Below are positions 33,398 to 43,001 of a stretch of 52,602 bases of DNA, piece by piece. The stretch covers positions 1-52,602 of the forward strand of contig NZ_BMAQ01000029.1 of assembly GCF_015472005.1 (NCBI RefSeq), in the 5' to 3' direction. The position numbers and the translations under genes were made by a program. The DNA is from Insulibacter thermoxylanivorax. GTDB lineage: Bacteria; Bacillota; Bacilli; Paenibacillales; DA-C8. How positions within the stretch are numbered: position 1 is the stretch's first letter; each line of letters opens with the position of its first letter. The notes beneath the pieces are model-generated. The model saw only the letters and a list, made by a program, of their open reading frames with translations, did not search any database and was not told the origin of the DNA.

Positions 33398-33930
33398 CTA
33401 TATCTTCTCCACTTGAGTGAAATCTAACTCAAGCGGGGTTTCCCGGCCAAACATGTTGACATGTACCTTGACCTTACTCTTCTCTGGTATGATCTCCTCA
33501 ATCGAGCCGACAAAGTTCGCAAAAGGTCCAACCTTGATGCGTACATTCTCCTTAAGTTCAAAATCGATCACCGGTTTCGGATCCTCGATTCCCATGTGCC
33601 GCAGAATCTCTTCCGCTTCTTCCGGGCGCAGCGGAATCGGTTTAGAACCAGATCCCGTCGAACCAACGAACCCCGTTACGCCTGGCGTATTGCGCACAAC
33701 ATACCAGGAGTCATCCGTCTGGATCATCTCCACGAGGACATAACCAGGATATACCTTCCGCTTGAAACTTTCTTCCTGCCGTCTTTGTTCACGATCTCTT
33801 CTTCCATCGGAACGACGACGCGGAAGATCTTATCCCCCATATTCATGGATTCTACGCGCTTCTCAAGATTGGCCTTCACCTTATTCTCATAACCAGAATA
33901 GGTATGCACGACATACCATTGTTTTTCCAT
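33398..33930 (-). pseudogene. nusG: Transcription factor NusG, frameshifted
   Basis: NusG binds RNA polymerase and couples it to ribosome/Rho. The N-terminal part (MEKQWYVVHTYSGYENKVKA) and the C-terminal part (TDDSWYVVRNTPGVTGFVG through the KOW domain GPFANFVGSIEEI) are both present but in different frames. The break is near 33765-33770, where AAAGTTTCAAG is read; restoring one T (AAAGTTTTCAAG) gives the expected KKVFKRKVYPGYVLVEM with family length. Frame 0 stops at 33724 after 68 residues. Start ATG 33930 with AAGGTGA upstream. A sequencing or assembly error in a short T run is the simplest explanation; true loss is possible because nusG is dispensable in B. subtilis. Confidence 0.9.
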
Positions 33931-33952
33931 ATTATCGGTCACCTTCGGCTCG

Positions 33953-34165
33953 TTATTCCAGTATCAAGCGCAACAACCACGAGATGATCAGGTCGATAAC
34001 GTAGAAGTATACTGCCACGAAGAGTACAGTGCCCAGCACGACAAGCGTGTAACTGATCAACTCTTTTCGTGACGGCCACTTCACCTTGCGCAGTTCAGCC
34101 CAGCTGTCTCCGAAGAAGGAGAATGTGGACTTGAAGCCGCGCTTCAGCTTTCCTAAAAACGCCAC
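33953..34165 (-). CDS. secE: Preprotein translocase subunit SecE
   Basis: Single-spanning SecYEG subunit. 70 aa; the amphipathic motif WAELRKVKWPSRKEL is at about residues 22-36, followed by one membrane helix. GTG at 34165 is chosen because GGAGG stands 8 nt upstream; GTG at 34174 overlaps the SD. 22 bp upstream of nusG. Confidence 0.95.
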   Translation of the reverse strand: MAFLGKLKRGFKSTFSFFGDSWAELRKVKWPSRKELISYTLVVLGTVLFVAVYFYVIDLIISWLLRLILE

Positions 34166-34184
34166 GGTTGACACCTCCGACTAA

Positions 34185-34334
34185 TTACCGTGTTTCCCGA
34201 TGAATTGTATGCTGATTGCAGAACTTGCAATGCTTTCTCAGCTCCATGCGGTCCGGGTGAGTACGCTTGTTCTTGTTAGTCGTATAATTTCTTTGCTTGC
34301 ATACCGTACACGCTAGAGTTACGATAACCCGCAT
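34185..34334 (-). CDS. rpmGB: 50S ribosomal protein L33 (zinc form)
   Basis: A 49-codon gene read directly from the sequence: [19 protein letters not shown] at the start, [15 protein letters not shown] at the end. The two CxxC pairs mark the zinc-binding (C+) form found upstream of secE in Bacilli. AGGAGGTGTGCAGC precedes the ATG at 34334. First gene of rpmGB-secE-nusG. Confidence 0.93.
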   Translation of the reverse strand: MRVIVTLACTVCKQRNYTTNKNKRTHPDRMELRKHCKFCNQHTIHRETR

Positions 34335-34422
34335 GCTGCACACCTCCTGTGACTACGAAACTCCATCATTGCAGTTTATCTCAAATCGTCCTGCGAGACA
34401 ATTTTTGACGGTTACCTACAGT

Positions 34423-34451
34423 ACTATATCATAATCGCGAATCACGGTCAA
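34423..34451 (-). promoter_or_regulatory. Sigma-A promoter of rpmGB-secE-nusG
   Basis: TTGACC (34446-34451) and TATAGT (34423-34428) with 17-bp spacing, about 90 bp upstream of the rpmGB start. Confidence 0.8.
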
Positions 34452-34552
34452 CATAGAAATGTTAACCAGCATCGGGTACTCAGCCCTATTATTCTCTCAA
34501 GAAACCAGCTTTAAACGTTCCTTTGACTTTTTGACGGGAGCCAAGTCAAGAT

Positions 34553-34585
34553 GCAACAAAATCCTCAGGCATGCGCCTAAGGATT
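34553..34585 (-). terminator. Terminator downstream of sigH
   Basis: AATCCTTAGGC pairs with GCCTGAGGATT (one wobble) around a GCAT loop, followed by TTTGTTG. It lies about 320 bp past the sigH stop and before the rpmGB promoter. Confidence 0.65.
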
Positions 34586-34903
34586 CGTCCGGTCATCATC
34601 AGCACCCTGATCGTGCTTATGCTCATAATATAGGCTCCACCTTGCAGCATGTGGATCTGAAATGCTGGGATAGTTATACACAGCTTTCTCCAAGGAAGCC
34701 GCTTGATGCTCAATATACAGGATATAAGAAATAATCGAACCACAAAAATATCAATCCTGTAACCGCCATCACTTTAGGTTGTCTGGCTCTTATCATTCAA
34801 GTCCTGAACCCCCGCAGAACGAATAAGCATCAGCCTGTTGATCACAATACCAACGGGACCCCCAACATCATACAACATGAGACCAACGACCGCTGAAGAC
34901 ATG

Positions 34904-35551
34904 TTAATCCGCGGTATTACGGACTTCCAGATAGCGTTCCAACTTCCGCTTGACCCGCTGCAGGGCGTTGTCAATCGACTTCACGTGACGATCCAGATCC
35001 TCGGAGATCTCTTGATAGGATCTGCCATCCAGATAAAGCATCAGCACCTTGCGCTCTAAGTCGCTCAGCACTTCGCTCATCTTGTCTTCCAAACCGCTGA
35101 ATTCCTCTTTGTTGATCATCAATTCTTCAGGATCTTGCACCCGTGATCCGCCTATGACATCCAACAGCGTTCGATCCGAGTCTTCGTCATAGATCGGCTT
35201 GTCCAATGAAACATAGGAATTAAGAGGAATATGTTTCTGCCGGGTCGCTGTCTTAATCGCGGTTATGATCTGTCTGGTAATGCAGAGTTCTGCGAATGCC
35301 TTAAACGAGGTCAGCTTGTCTCCTCGATAGTCGCGGATCGACTTATACAAGCCGATCATGCCTTCTTGTATAATATCCTCGCGATCAGCACCAACAAGGA
35401 AATAGGAGCGAGCTTTCGCGCGAACGAAATTCCGGTACTTGTTAATCAAGTACTCGAGCGCTTCGCTGTCGCCTTCACGAACTGATTCAACAAGCTCCTC
35501 ATCCGCCAAAGAATCATAATCGCGTCCCCGTTCATTGAGGTCGGTAATCAC
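34904..35551 (-). CDS. sigH: RNA polymerase sigma-H factor
   Basis: Sigma-70-family factor for early stationary phase and sporulation. 215 aa: region 2 (YRNFVRAKARSYFLVGADRE and DIIQEGMIGLYKSIRDYRGD) and region 4 (LDGRSYQEISEDLDRHVKSI) closely match Bacillus SigH. GTG at 35551 with GGAGG 8 nt upstream; the 25-codon in-frame extension is unsupported. Own promoter upstream. Its presence suggests, but does not prove, an endospore former. Confidence 0.95.
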   Translation of the reverse strand: MITDLNERGRDYDSLADEELVESVREGDSEALEYLINKYRNFVRAKARSYFLVGADREDIIQEGMIGLYKSIRDYRGDKLTSFKAFAELCITRQIITAIKTATRQKHIPLNSYVSLDKPIYDEDSDRTLLDVIGGSRVQDPEELMINKEEFSGLEDKMSEVLSDLERKVLMLYLDGRSYQEISEDLDRHVKSIDNALQRVKRKLERYLEVRNTAD

Positions 35552-35607
35552 TCCATATCCCTCCGAGAGCCTATCACTTAAGCTATATTGCCTTGAAGAT
35601 ATGAATA

Positions 35608-35637
35608 AGTATACATGATGTCGCAAAATATCGTCAA
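35608..35637 (-). promoter_or_regulatory. Sigma-A promoter of sigH
   Basis: TTGACG (35632-35637) and TATACT (35608-35613) spaced 18 bp. In B. subtilis sigH is sigma-A transcribed and AbrB repressed; an A/T-rich sequence follows but I cannot identify an AbrB site. Confidence 0.75.
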
Positions 35638-35699
35638 CCTAAACCGCCCATTAGTCCTAGATTTCGATGGGGTTTATCAGGTTATGTAAATTCGTGGTT

Positions 35700-36212
35700 C
35701 TATTTACCTCTGCGCCATCTTTCAAGGATGTGGTGAATATCGCCGCTGAGCCGGCTTTCCAATGAGTTCGCCGGCTGGCTGATGGACTGTTCCAGACGCT
35801 TGCGAACCTCGCTGCGCGAGGTCTCCAGCTCAATCAACAACTCCCTGGCCGACATACGCAGTCCTCCTTGAGCGAAGGCCACGTGCTGCTCTGTATAATC
35901 CGATGTTGCGACGATGATATTGCGCTTCCTCCGCTGCAGATCCTTCACCAGACGTTCTATGCATTCATCAGCGGTTTCCTTCTCCTTCGTATAGATGATC
36001 TCAAGACGATGCTGCTGATAGCTGGCTCCGAGACCCGGCACTTTGTAGGCATCGAATACGAGGATGACGCGTCTGCCGCTGAAGCCGCTGTAATCGGCCA
36101 GCAGCTCGATCAAGCGATCCCGCGCCTCCTCGAGATTCTCATCCTTGAGCTGCATGAGCTCCGGCCATGCGCCGATCATATTGTAGCCGTCAACGATCAG
36201 TACTTCTTCCAT
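35700..36212 (-). CDS. rae1: Ribosome-dependent NYN-domain endoribonuclease Rae1 (YacP)
   Basis: 170-aa NYN (PIN-like) nuclease. The catalytic acidic motif VDGYNMIGAW is at about residues 6-15, with VFDAYKVPG and ATSDYTEQ completing the acidic pocket. The B. subtilis homologue cleaves mRNA in the ribosomal A-site. ATG 36212 is preferred to GTG two codons earlier by family similarity. 14 bp after rlmB. Confidence 0.92.
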   Translation of the reverse strand: MEEVLIVDGYNMIGAWPELMQLKDENLEEARDRLIELLADYSGFSGRRVILVFDAYKVPGLGASYQQHRLEIIYTKEKETADECIERLVKDLQRRKRNIIVATSDYTEQHVAFAQGGLRMSARELLIELETSRSEVRKRLEQSISQPANSLESRLSGDIHHILERWRRGK

Positions 36213-36226
36213 ACGCACCAGCGCCT

Positions 36227-36973
36227 CTATGCTCTTGCCGCCCGTTGTCGTACCGCCTCATACAACAAGATACCAGCAGCCACCGATGCATTCAATGATT
36301 GAATTCGGCCGAGCAGGGGCAGCTTCACCAGGAAGTCGCACTTCTCCCTGACCAAGCGGCTCAAACCGCGGCCTTCACTGCCGATGACGATAGCTAGCGG
36401 CCCTGTCAGATCCGCTTCGTAGACGCTTCTCTCTGCGGCCGCATCCGCACCGGCGATCCACACCCCGCGCTGTTTCAGCATATCTATGGTCTGCGAGAGA
36501 TTGCTTACGCGGGCGACGGGCACATATTCGACGGCGCCGGCGGAGATTTTGGCCACGACGGCTGTGATCCCGGCTGACCGCCTTCTTGGGATGACGACGC
36601 CGTGCGCTCCCGCACATTCCACCGTGCGCAGGATGGAACCGAGATTATGCGGGTCTTCGATCTCATCCAGGATGACGAAGAACGGCGCTTCATCCCTTTC
36701 TTCCGCCAGCGAGAAGAGGTCCTCGATATCCGCATATTGATGAGGTGCTGCCTGAGCTGCCACCCCTTGATGCCGGATGTTCTTATCCGCGAACATCTGA
36801 TCCAGCTTGCGGCGGTCGACGAATTGATAGATCACGCCTGACGCCTTCGCAGCATCGATCACCGGCTGGATGAGGTGCGGGCTTGAGCCTTGAGCGATCC
36901 AGATCTTGTTGATCGTGCGCCCCGAACGAAGCGCTTCTAATACGGCATGCTTGCCTGCGATCATCTCTTCCAT
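36227..36973 (-). CDS. rlmB: 23S rRNA 2'-O-methyltransferase RlmB (TrmH family)
   Basis: 248 aa. A small N-terminal substrate-binding domain (IAGKHAVLEALRSGRTINKI) is followed by the SPOUT knot with EDPHNLGSILRTVECAGAHG (about residue 107), VIGSEGRGLSRLV and LPLLGRIQSLNASVAAGILLY. Methylates the peptidyl-transferase-region G in E. coli; the exact target here is inferred. Its SD lies within the end of mrnC. Confidence 0.93.
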   Translation of the reverse strand: MEEMIAGKHAVLEALRSGRTINKIWIAQGSSPHLIQPVIDAAKASGVIYQFVDRRKLDQMFADKNIRHQGVAAQAAPHQYADIEDLFSLAEERDEAPFFVILDEIEDPHNLGSILRTVECAGAHGVVIPRRRSAGITAVVAKISAGAVEYVPVARVSNLSQTIDMLKQRGVWIAGADAAAERSVYEADLTGPLAIVIGSEGRGLSRLVREKCDFLVKLPLLGRIQSLNASVAAGILLYEAVRQRAARA

Positions 36974-36974
36974 G

Positions 36975-37445
36975 CTAATCCTCCTTGCCAGGAACCTGAG
37001 GCGAAGCGGCTTCTGTCTGGGCGACAGCCTGCAGCGCCAGGTCCATAATCTGAGCTAGTCGAGCTTCATTTTTGGTATAGTACAGGTATCCAATCAAGCA
37101 TTCAAATGCCGTGCTCTGCTTATAATCCGCGATATCCGCATTCTTCGGGATCGTTCCGGATTTGGCGTTGCGTCCGCGTCTGACGATATCCGCTTCTTGC
37201 TCCGTCAGCTCAGGCAGCAAGTGCCGGAGCGCCTTCGCCTGCGCCTTGGCCGATACATATGAGGACGATCTCTGATGCAGAACATGCGGACGATGATTCA
37301 GCTGGGCCAGAACATATTGTCGAACATAAACCTCATATACGGCATCGCCGATATAGGCGAGCGCCAGAGGACTGAGTTCCTCCGGCGGATAAGCGGGTTC
37401 TCTATACAGTTTAAGCAGCAGGGATTCATCCAGCGTTTCCTTCAT
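36975..37445 (-). CDS. mrnC: Mini-ribonuclease III
   Basis: 156-aa RNase III domain without a dsRNA-binding domain. Contains ALAYIGDAVYEVYVRQYVL with the catalytic Asp, and the second acidic helix around STAFECLIGYLYY. The B. subtilis homologue matures 23S rRNA. It overlaps the rlmB ribosome binding site and follows cysS by 42 bp. Confidence 0.95.
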   Translation of the reverse strand: MKETLDESLLLKLYREPAYPPEELSPLALAYIGDAVYEVYVRQYVLAQLNHRPHVLHQRSSSYVSAKAQAKALRHLLPELTEQEADIVRRGRNAKSGTIPKNADIADYKQSTAFECLIGYLYYTKNEARLAQIMDLALQAVAQTEAASPQVPGKED

Positions 37446-37487
37446 CCGCGGTTCGCTTCCTTTCTGTAAACGCAGCCGAGACAGCGC

Positions 37488-38912
37488 TCATCTTCTTCTC
37501 CAACGCACGCCCTGCGGCGTATCCTCCAGGATGATGCCGCGCTCTTGCAGCATATCGCGGATCTCGTCGGCCCGTTTCCAATTCTTCGCCTTGCGCGCTT
37601 CTGTCCGCTCTGCGATCAAGCGCTCGATTTCTTCATCCAACAACTCTTCTTCCGCCGCGTCATCCCTTAGGATGCCCAGGACGTCATTCAGTTCATTATA
37701 GGCTTGCAGCAGCAGTTCCAACTGTCTGCGATCCACAGCCTCCTGCTGCAGGAGCTGGTTCGACAGGCTGACGAGCTCGAATACCGCGCTGAGGGCATCC
37801 GGTGTATTGAAGTCATCGCTCATCTTCTGATCGAAACGCTCTATGATCGCGGCCGTTTCCCGCTCCAGCTGCTGGATCTCCTGTTCCTCGGCGATCGGGA
37901 TCTGCAAGCGGGATACCGTCTGCAAGCGGTGCTTGAGGTTTGTAACGCTGTTCTCGATTCTGGCCACGGCGCCTTCCGCTTGCGCAATCGCTTCATCGCT
38001 GAAGTTCAGCGGATTGCGATAGTGCGTCGAGAGCATGAAGAATCGCACCACGTTCGGCCGCACCCGCTTCAGCAGTTCCTTCACATTGATGCCGTTGCCG
38101 AGGGATTTGGACATTTTCTCGTTATTGATGTTAATGTAGCCGTTATGCATCCAATAGCGTGCGAAGGTGCGTCCGTGGAGCCCCTCCGACTGGGCGATCT
38201 CGCATTCATGATGGGGGAACTGCAGGTCCTGCCCGCCCCCGTGGATATCGATCGTCTCGCCAAGGTATTTCTTGGCCATCGCCGAGCATTCGATATGCCA
38301 TCCCGGGCGCCCTTCGCCCCACGGGCTGTCCCATCGAATCTCGCCGGGCTTGGCCGCTTTCCACAGCACGAAGTCCCGCGGATCCGCTTTGCGCTCATCG
38401 ACTTCGATGCGGATGCCGTATTGCAGCTCTTCGAGATTCTGATGGGAGAGCTTGCCGTATTCGGGGAACTTCGCCGTGCGGAAGTACACATCCCCGCCGC
38501 TCTCGTAGGCTAGATCCTGGTCGATTAAGCCTTGGATGAAATCGATGATCTCCTTCATGTTCTCCGTCACCCGAGGATGAACTGTTGCCCGCCGGATGCC
38601 GAGAGCCTCTGCATCCTCGAAGTAGGCAGCGATATAGGTGTCGGCGATCTCAGGCACGGACATACCGGTCTCCTCAGACTTGCGGATCAGTTTATCATCA
38701 ACGTCGGTGAAGTTCACGATATAGCGAACCTCATACCCGCGCCGCTCAAGATACCGGCGCACGACATCGAAGAAGATGAGCGGCCTCGCATTGCCGATAT
38801 GGATATAGTCATATACCGTCGGTCCGCAGACATACATGCGCACCTTGTTCGCTTCATAGGGTTCGAATGTTTTCTTCTTCCTCGTCAGCGAATTATAGAT
38901 CTTAATGGTCAT
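37488..38912 (-). CDS. cysS: Cysteinyl-tRNA synthetase
   Basis: Class I synthetase, 474 aa. HIGH-type motif [10 protein letters not shown] at about residues 36-45, KMSKSLGNG at about 265; zinc ligands CGPT (Cys29), the Cys in WHIECSAMA and the HHECE His/Cys are present. Start ATG 38912 with GGAGGT 12 nt upstream, overlapping the end of cysE by 11 bp. Shares the upstream Cys T-box. Confidence 0.97.
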   Translation of the reverse strand: MTIKIYNSLTRKKKTFEPYEANKVRMYVCGPTVYDYIHIGNARPLIFFDVVRRYLERRGYEVRYIVNFTDVDDKLIRKSEETGMSVPEIADTYIAAYFEDAEALGIRRATVHPRVTENMKEIIDFIQGLIDQDLAYESGGDVYFRTAKFPEYGKLSHQNLEELQYGIRIEVDERKADPRDFVLWKAAKPGEIRWDSPWGEGRPGWHIECSAMAKKYLGETIDIHGGGQDLQFPHHECEIAQSEGLHGRTFARYWMHNGYININNEKMSKSLGNGINVKELLKRVRPNVVRFFMLSTHYRNPLNFSDEAIAQAEGAVARIENSVTNLKHRLQTVSRLQIPIAEEQEIQQLERETAAIIERFDQKMSDDFNTPDALSAVFELVSLSNQLLQQEAVDRRQLELLLQAYNELNDVLGILRDDAAEEELLDEEIERLIAERTEARKAKNWKRADEIRDMLQERGIILEDTPQGVRWRRR

Positions 38913-39576
38913 TAGTCATCTTACCTCCGTCATCGTTGCCCTTTATCTCTTGCAATCGTCTGATCTCATCCTTGAGTTCTGCCACCTGCCGCTGCAGGTC
39001 CTTGATCGTATCCGCTAAGGGGTCACGCAGATTGCCGTGATCCAAGGGATCCACACGCTCGCCGTTCAACCGCACCACACGCCCCGGGATGCCCACGACG
39101 GTGCTGTTCGGCGGCACCTCTTGCAGTACAACGGCATTGGAACCGATCCGTGAATGGTCGCCGACCTTGAAGGAACCCAGAACCTTGGCGCCGGATGCGA
39201 TCACCACATTATTGCCGATGGTCGGATGCCTCTTGCCCTTCTCCTTGCCGGTACCGCCAAGCGTCACGCCTTGGAAGATGATCACGTCATCCCCGATCTC
39301 ACAAGTTTCCCCGATGACGACGCCCATGCCGTGGTCGATGAATAATCTTCTGCCGATCTTCGCTCCGGGATGGATCTCGATGCCTGTGAAGAAACGGCTG
39401 ATCTGCGAGATGATCCTGGCTATGGTATACATTCTCTTCTTATAAAACCAATGTGCGATGCGATGAGCCCAGATCGCATGCAAACCCGAGTAAGTGAAGA
39501 CAACCTCGAACCAGTTGCGCGCTGCCGGGTCGTTGTCGAATACGGCTTGGATATCTTCACGAATCCTGCGAAACAT
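38902..39576 (-). CDS. cysE: Serine O-acetyltransferase
   Basis: First step of cysteine synthesis. 224 aa of hexapeptide-repeat left-handed beta-helix ([39 protein letters not shown]). The catalytic Asp/His pair IDHGMG is intact. A charged coiled-coil-like tail ([17 protein letters not shown]) ends the protein. AAGGTGACACGCT precedes the ATG. Overlaps cysS and is controlled by the T-box. Confidence 0.96.
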   Translation of the reverse strand: MFRRIREDIQAVFDNDPAARNWFEVVFTYSGLHAIWAHRIAHWFYKKRMYTIARIISQISRFFTGIEIHPGAKIGRRLFIDHGMGVVIGETCEIGDDVIIFQGVTLGGTGKEKGKRHPTIGNNVVIASGAKVLGSFKVGDHSRIGSNAVVLQEVPPNSTVVGIPGRVVRLNGERVDPLDHGNLRDPLADTIKDLQRQVAELKDEIRRLQEIKGNDDGGKMTNDH

Positions 39577-39685
39577 AGCGTGTCACCTTCTTGCACTTCA
39601 TAATATGGGGATGATGACGACGGCCTTGTCTATTCATTCCGTCCATACAGATCTCCATGGAGTCCGCTGATATCTATATTACGAC

Positions 39686-39717
39686 AAAAAAATCTCTGCA
39701 GCTTCACGCTGCAGAGA
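39686..39717 (-). terminator. T-box terminator
   Basis: Ten-bp perfect stem TCTCTGCAGC/GCTGCAGAGA (39708-39717, 39693-39702) with a five-base loop and seven U residues. Alternative to the antiterminator formed with the T-box sequence. Confidence 0.9.
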
Positions 39718-40098
39718 CGATCTAACCGCGGTTCCACCCTGCTTGAGAGGCAAGACCAGCCGCAGCCGGACTTCCTTCTCCGCTCTTCGTTCGTAACATG
39801 AACGATTCGTCCGCCTCTACTGGGACAAGCACGGCGGTCGATCTGCGAATCATCCATCGAGGGCTAAACCATGAATAGTCCATCAATGATCCGCGAGCGA
39901 TCGAATCCTCGCTGCCCGGTCCTTTCGAAGCGGAGGCTCACAGGTGCATTTCCTTGAGGCGGGAATGGATAACTCTCAGCCGGAACCGCTGGTTCCGATT
40001 ATCCTCTCTGCGATTCGCCGCATTCAAGTACTCTCCTGATCCTAGCCTATAGCCATATGGGATCGATATCCTAGATATTCGCGGATATCGATGCTGTC
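39686..40098 (-). ncRNA. T-box riboswitch with cysteine specifier, upstream of cysE-cysS
   Basis: The T-box sequence AGGGTGGAACCGCGG is at 39726-39740, just before a terminator stem. Stem I carries AACCAGCGGTTCCGGCTGAGAG in the distal part (described here, about 39972-39990) and a specifier loop GGAAA-TGC-ACC with TGC at 39946-39948, the Cys codon. Uncharged tRNA-Cys should bind and promote read-through into cysE-cysS. Elements are seen directly; mechanism is that of the family. Confidence 0.92.
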
Positions 40099-40104
40099 GC
40101 CAAC

Positions 40105-40133
40105 AGTATATCGAAAATCGATCGCGCTGACAA
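40105..40133 (-). promoter_or_regulatory. Sigma-A promoter of the T-box-cysE-cysS unit
   Basis: TTGTCA (40128-40133) and TATACT (40105-40110) spaced 17 bp, about 70 bp beyond the gltX stop. Transcription starting near 40098 covers the whole T-box. Confidence 0.8.
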
Positions 40134-40200
40134 TCCTCAGCGCCTATGCTCGGCTTCCCGCAGCATCCGCCCGGTACACTCCATCGCGATTCAAGGCTGA

Positions 40201-41667
40201 TCAATGCGTATTGAGGTACTGCTGCAGGCGCTTGATCACCCGTGACTTGCCGAGCAGATAGATCGTCTTGTTCAGATCCGGTCCGTGATTCTGTCCGGTT
40301 AATATGACGCGAATCGGCATGAACAATTGCTTGCCTCTGTACCCGGTTTCCTTCTGCACCGCCTTGATCATCGCAGCCGCGCTTTCGGCGGTGAATTCCT
40401 CGGCTGCTTGTACCTGCGCGAGCAGCGCCGCTGCAACTTCCTTGACATGCGGCTCTGAGGCAACAGCTTCAGCCTCCGCTTCGAACTTCACTTCCTGCCG
40501 ATAGAACAGCTCGGTCAGTTCCACGATATCGGAGGCCGCGCGCATCCGATCCTGATACAGAGAGACCAGTTCGCGCACATAGGCCAGCTCCGTCTCGCTC
40601 GGCGCCTCGCTGATCCGGCCCGCCTTCTGCAAGTGAGGCAGCGCCAGGTTCAAGACACGGTCTAAATCCGCTTGCTTCATATAGGTATTGTTCATCCAAG
40701 CCAGCTTCTCCGTATCGAACACCGCCGGGCTCTTATTGATGCGATCGAGGGTGAACTGCTGCTCCAGCTCCGCTAAGCTGAAGATCTCCTCTTCTCCCTC
40801 CGGCGACCAGCCGAGCAAAGCGATGAAGTTCACAACCGCTTCAGGCAAATAGCCTAAGTCCTTATACTGCTCGACGAACTGGATGATCGACTCGTCGCGC
40901 TTGCTCATCTTCTTGCGCTCCTGGTTCAAGATGAGCGAGATATGAGCGAACTCAGGCGGTTCCCAGCCAAAAGCCTGATACAACAGCATCTGCCGCGGCG
41001 TATTCGACAGGTGCTCCTCCCCGCGGATCACATGGGAGATCTTCATCGTGTGGTCGTCGATGACGCAGGCGAAATTATACATCGGGATGCCGTCTGCACG
41101 CACGATGATAAAATCACCGATGCCGTTCGTCTCGAATTCCACTTGTCCCCGCACATGATCCTCGATCTTGATGATCTGATCCTTGGGCACCAAGAACCGC
41201 ACCGTCGGCTTGCGGCCTTCGGCGCGCAGCTTCGCTTTGTCCGCTTCGCTCAGATTGCGGCAGCGGCCGCTGTACATCGGCGTCTCGCCGCGCGCTTCCT
41301 GCTCCGCACGCTCCGCCGCAATCTCCTCTTCCGTACAGAAGCATTCATAAGCTGCGCCCCGCTCCATGAGCTCTTTGACGTACTGCTGATACAGGTGCAG
41401 GCGTTCCGTCTGCCGATACGGGCCGTAATCGCCGCCTGCTCCTACACCTTCATCCCACTCGATGCCCAGCCAGCGAAGGCCTTCCATCTGCTTCTCTTCC
41501 GCATCTGCCACATGCCTCGTCTGGTCCGTATCCTCGATGCGCAGGATGAACGTCCCGTTGTTCTTGCGGGCGAACAGATAGTTAAACAGCGCCGTCCTCG
41601 CACCGCCGATATGCAGCTGGCCTGTCGGGCTGGGCGCATAACGTACACGCACTTGTTGATTCGTCAA
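40201..41667 (-). CDS. gltX: Glutamyl-tRNA synthetase
   Basis: Class I synthetase, 488 aa. HIGH motif [19 protein letters not shown] at about residues 11-29, KMSKR at about residue 252. In Bacilli the enzyme is usually non-discriminating and also charges tRNA-Gln; no glnS is in the window. The start is TTG at 41667 behind GGAGGGGTCAGAG. It lies 56 bp after ispF. Confidence 0.97.
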   Translation of the reverse strand: MTNQQVRVRYAPSPTGQLHIGGARTALFNYLFARKNNGTFILRIEDTDQTRHVADAEEKQMEGLRWLGIEWDEGVGAGGDYGPYRQTERLHLYQQYVKELMERGAAYECFCTEEEIAAERAEQEARGETPMYSGRCRNLSEADKAKLRAEGRKPTVRFLVPKDQIIKIEDHVRGQVEFETNGIGDFIIVRADGIPMYNFACVIDDHTMKISHVIRGEEHLSNTPRQMLLYQAFGWEPPEFAHISLILNQERKKMSKRDESIIQFVEQYKDLGYLPEAVVNFIALLGWSPEGEEEIFSLAELEQQFTLDRINKSPAVFDTEKLAWMNNTYMKQADLDRVLNLALPHLQKAGRISEAPSETELAYVRELVSLYQDRMRAASDIVELTELFYRQEVKFEAEAEAVASEPHVKEVAAALLAQVQAAEEFTAESAAAMIKAVQKETGYRGKQLFMPIRVILTGQNHGPDLNKTIYLLGKSRVIKRLQQYLNTH

Positions 41668-41723
41668 CTCTGACCCCTCCGAGCTCTAGGATAAAGACTA
41701 TATCATGCCCCAAAATATATCCA

Positions 41724-42212
41724 TCATGATAGCATATCCTTCTTAACCAGACAAACAACGGCCTGCGCCGCAATGCCCTCGCCGCGCCCCGTAAAACCTA
41801 ACTTCTCCGTTGTCGTCGCCTTGATATTGATGCGCTCCGGCTCACTGCTTAAGAGCTCCGTGATCCGCTTGCGCATCTGCGGGATATACGGCGCCATCTT
41901 AGGCGCCTGGGCGATGATCGTCCCATCCAGATTGCCCAGCGTGTAACCGCGCTCCTCCGCCATCTCCCACACCCGCTTCAGAAGCACAGCGCTGTCGGCG
42001 TCCTTGTAAGCCGTATCCGTATCGGGAAAATGCGTGCCGATATCCCCGAGCCCAAGCGCCCCGAGGATCGCATCCGTGATCGCATGCAGCAGCACATCTG
42101 CATCCGAATGCCCGGCAAGTCCCCGTTCATAGGGTATGGTGACGCCGCCGATGATGCAGGGACGTCCTTCCGCAAAGGCGTGAACATCGAAGCCGTGACC
42201 GATTCGCAGCAT
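41724..42212 (-). CDS. ispF: 2-C-methyl-D-erythritol 2,4-cyclodiphosphate synthase
   Basis: MEP-pathway cyclase of 162 aa. Zinc ligands in GHGFDVHAF and [11 protein letters not shown] are intact; [20 protein letters not shown] is the C-terminal signature. ATG at 42212 has GGAGG with 6 nt spacing. Follows ispD, giving two consecutive MEP steps. Confidence 0.97.
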   Translation of the reverse strand: MLRIGHGFDVHAFAEGRPCIIGGVTIPYERGLAGHSDADVLLHAITDAILGALGLGDIGTHFPDTDTAYKDADSAVLLKRVWEMAEERGYTLGNLDGTIIAQAPKMAPYIPQMRKRITELLSSEPERINIKATTTEKLGFTGRGEGIAAQAVVCLVKKDMLS

Positions 42213-42281
42213 ATTCATCCTCCTCTCCCTTCTCTGGATTCCATCATTCATAGATGCCACACTATCACTTTCAACTAGCGC

Positions 42282-42965
42282 TTACTGACGCTCAAGATAA
42301 TGCTCCGCCCACTCCAGATCCTCCGGTGTCGTGATCTTGATGTTGTTATAATCCCCCATGATGATCTTCACCGGATGACCCAAACGCTCCACCAAGGATG
42401 CATCGTCCGTGCCGATGAAGCCGTCCCGGCCGGCTTGCTTATAAGCCTTTAGCAGCAGAGAAATGCGAAAAGCTTGCGGCGTCTGAACAGCCCACAAGCT
42501 TTGCCGGTCGGGGGTCGTCTGTACGACCCCGTCCGCACCGACGATCTTAATCGTATCTTTAACTGGAACTGCCGGCACAGCAGCGCCGCAGCGCGCTGCT
42601 TCTTCCCCCGCAGCCGAGATCATCCCATGGGTGACGAAAGGCCTCACTGCATCGTGGACGAAGACGAGATCCACTTCATCCCGCAGCGTCTCCAGCCCTC
42701 GCAGCACCGAATGCTGCCGCTCCGCTCCCCCGGAGACGATGTGTCGGATCTTGCCAAGTCCATGCTGCTCTGCCATCTCCCGGACCATGGGCTCGTCCCC
42801 GCTGGGAACGACCACTGTGATCGCGGCGATCTCGGGATGCGAAGCAAAGACGGACAGGGTATGGATCAATATCGGTTTGCCGGCCAGCGGCAAATACTGT
42901 TTGCTAATTGACGAACGCATGCGGGAACCTTGTCCCGCAGCGACGATCACCGCTCCCATCTTCAT
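42282..42965 (-). CDS. ispD: 2-C-methyl-D-erythritol 4-phosphate cytidylyltransferase
   Basis: MEP-pathway nucleotidyltransferase of 227 aa. The CTP-binding loop VIVAAGQGSRMRSSISKQYL at about residues 6-25 and VHDAVRPFV near 105 are intact. ATG 42965 with AGGGG 10 nt upstream. Confidence 0.96.
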   Translation of the reverse strand: MKMGAVIVAAGQGSRMRSSISKQYLPLAGKPILIHTLSVFASHPEIAAITVVVPSGDEPMVREMAEQHGLGKIRHIVSGGAERQHSVLRGLETLRDEVDLVFVHDAVRPFVTHGMISAAGEEAARCGAAVPAVPVKDTIKIVGADGVVQTTPDRQSLWAVQTPQAFRISLLLKAYKQAGRDGFIGTDDASLVERLGHPVKIIMGDYNNIKITTPEDLEWAEHYLERQ

Positions 42966-43001
42966 CTTGATAAGTCCCCTCTTACTGGCCATAACGATTC
43001 T

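Larger units (their letters stand above)
34335..34903. other. Gene-free 569-bp interval between sigH and rpmGB
   Basis: The interval contains a hairpin terminator (34553-34585) and the rpmGB promoter (34423-34451). Short open frames in both directions lack a Shine-Dalgarno sequence and family similarity, so I annotate no gene. The 34586-34900 part has no feature I can explain. Confidence 0.5.

Noticed and set aside
34530-34550. GTCAAAAAGTCAAA resembling a CtsR operator downstream of sigH
   Set aside because: The two half-sites are 2 bp apart instead of the required 4, and the site is not near a promoter of a heat-shock gene.
34546-34743. 65-codon minus-strand ORF between sigH and rpmGB
   Set aside because: GTG start without SD, runs through the sigH terminator hairpin, and has no family similarity.
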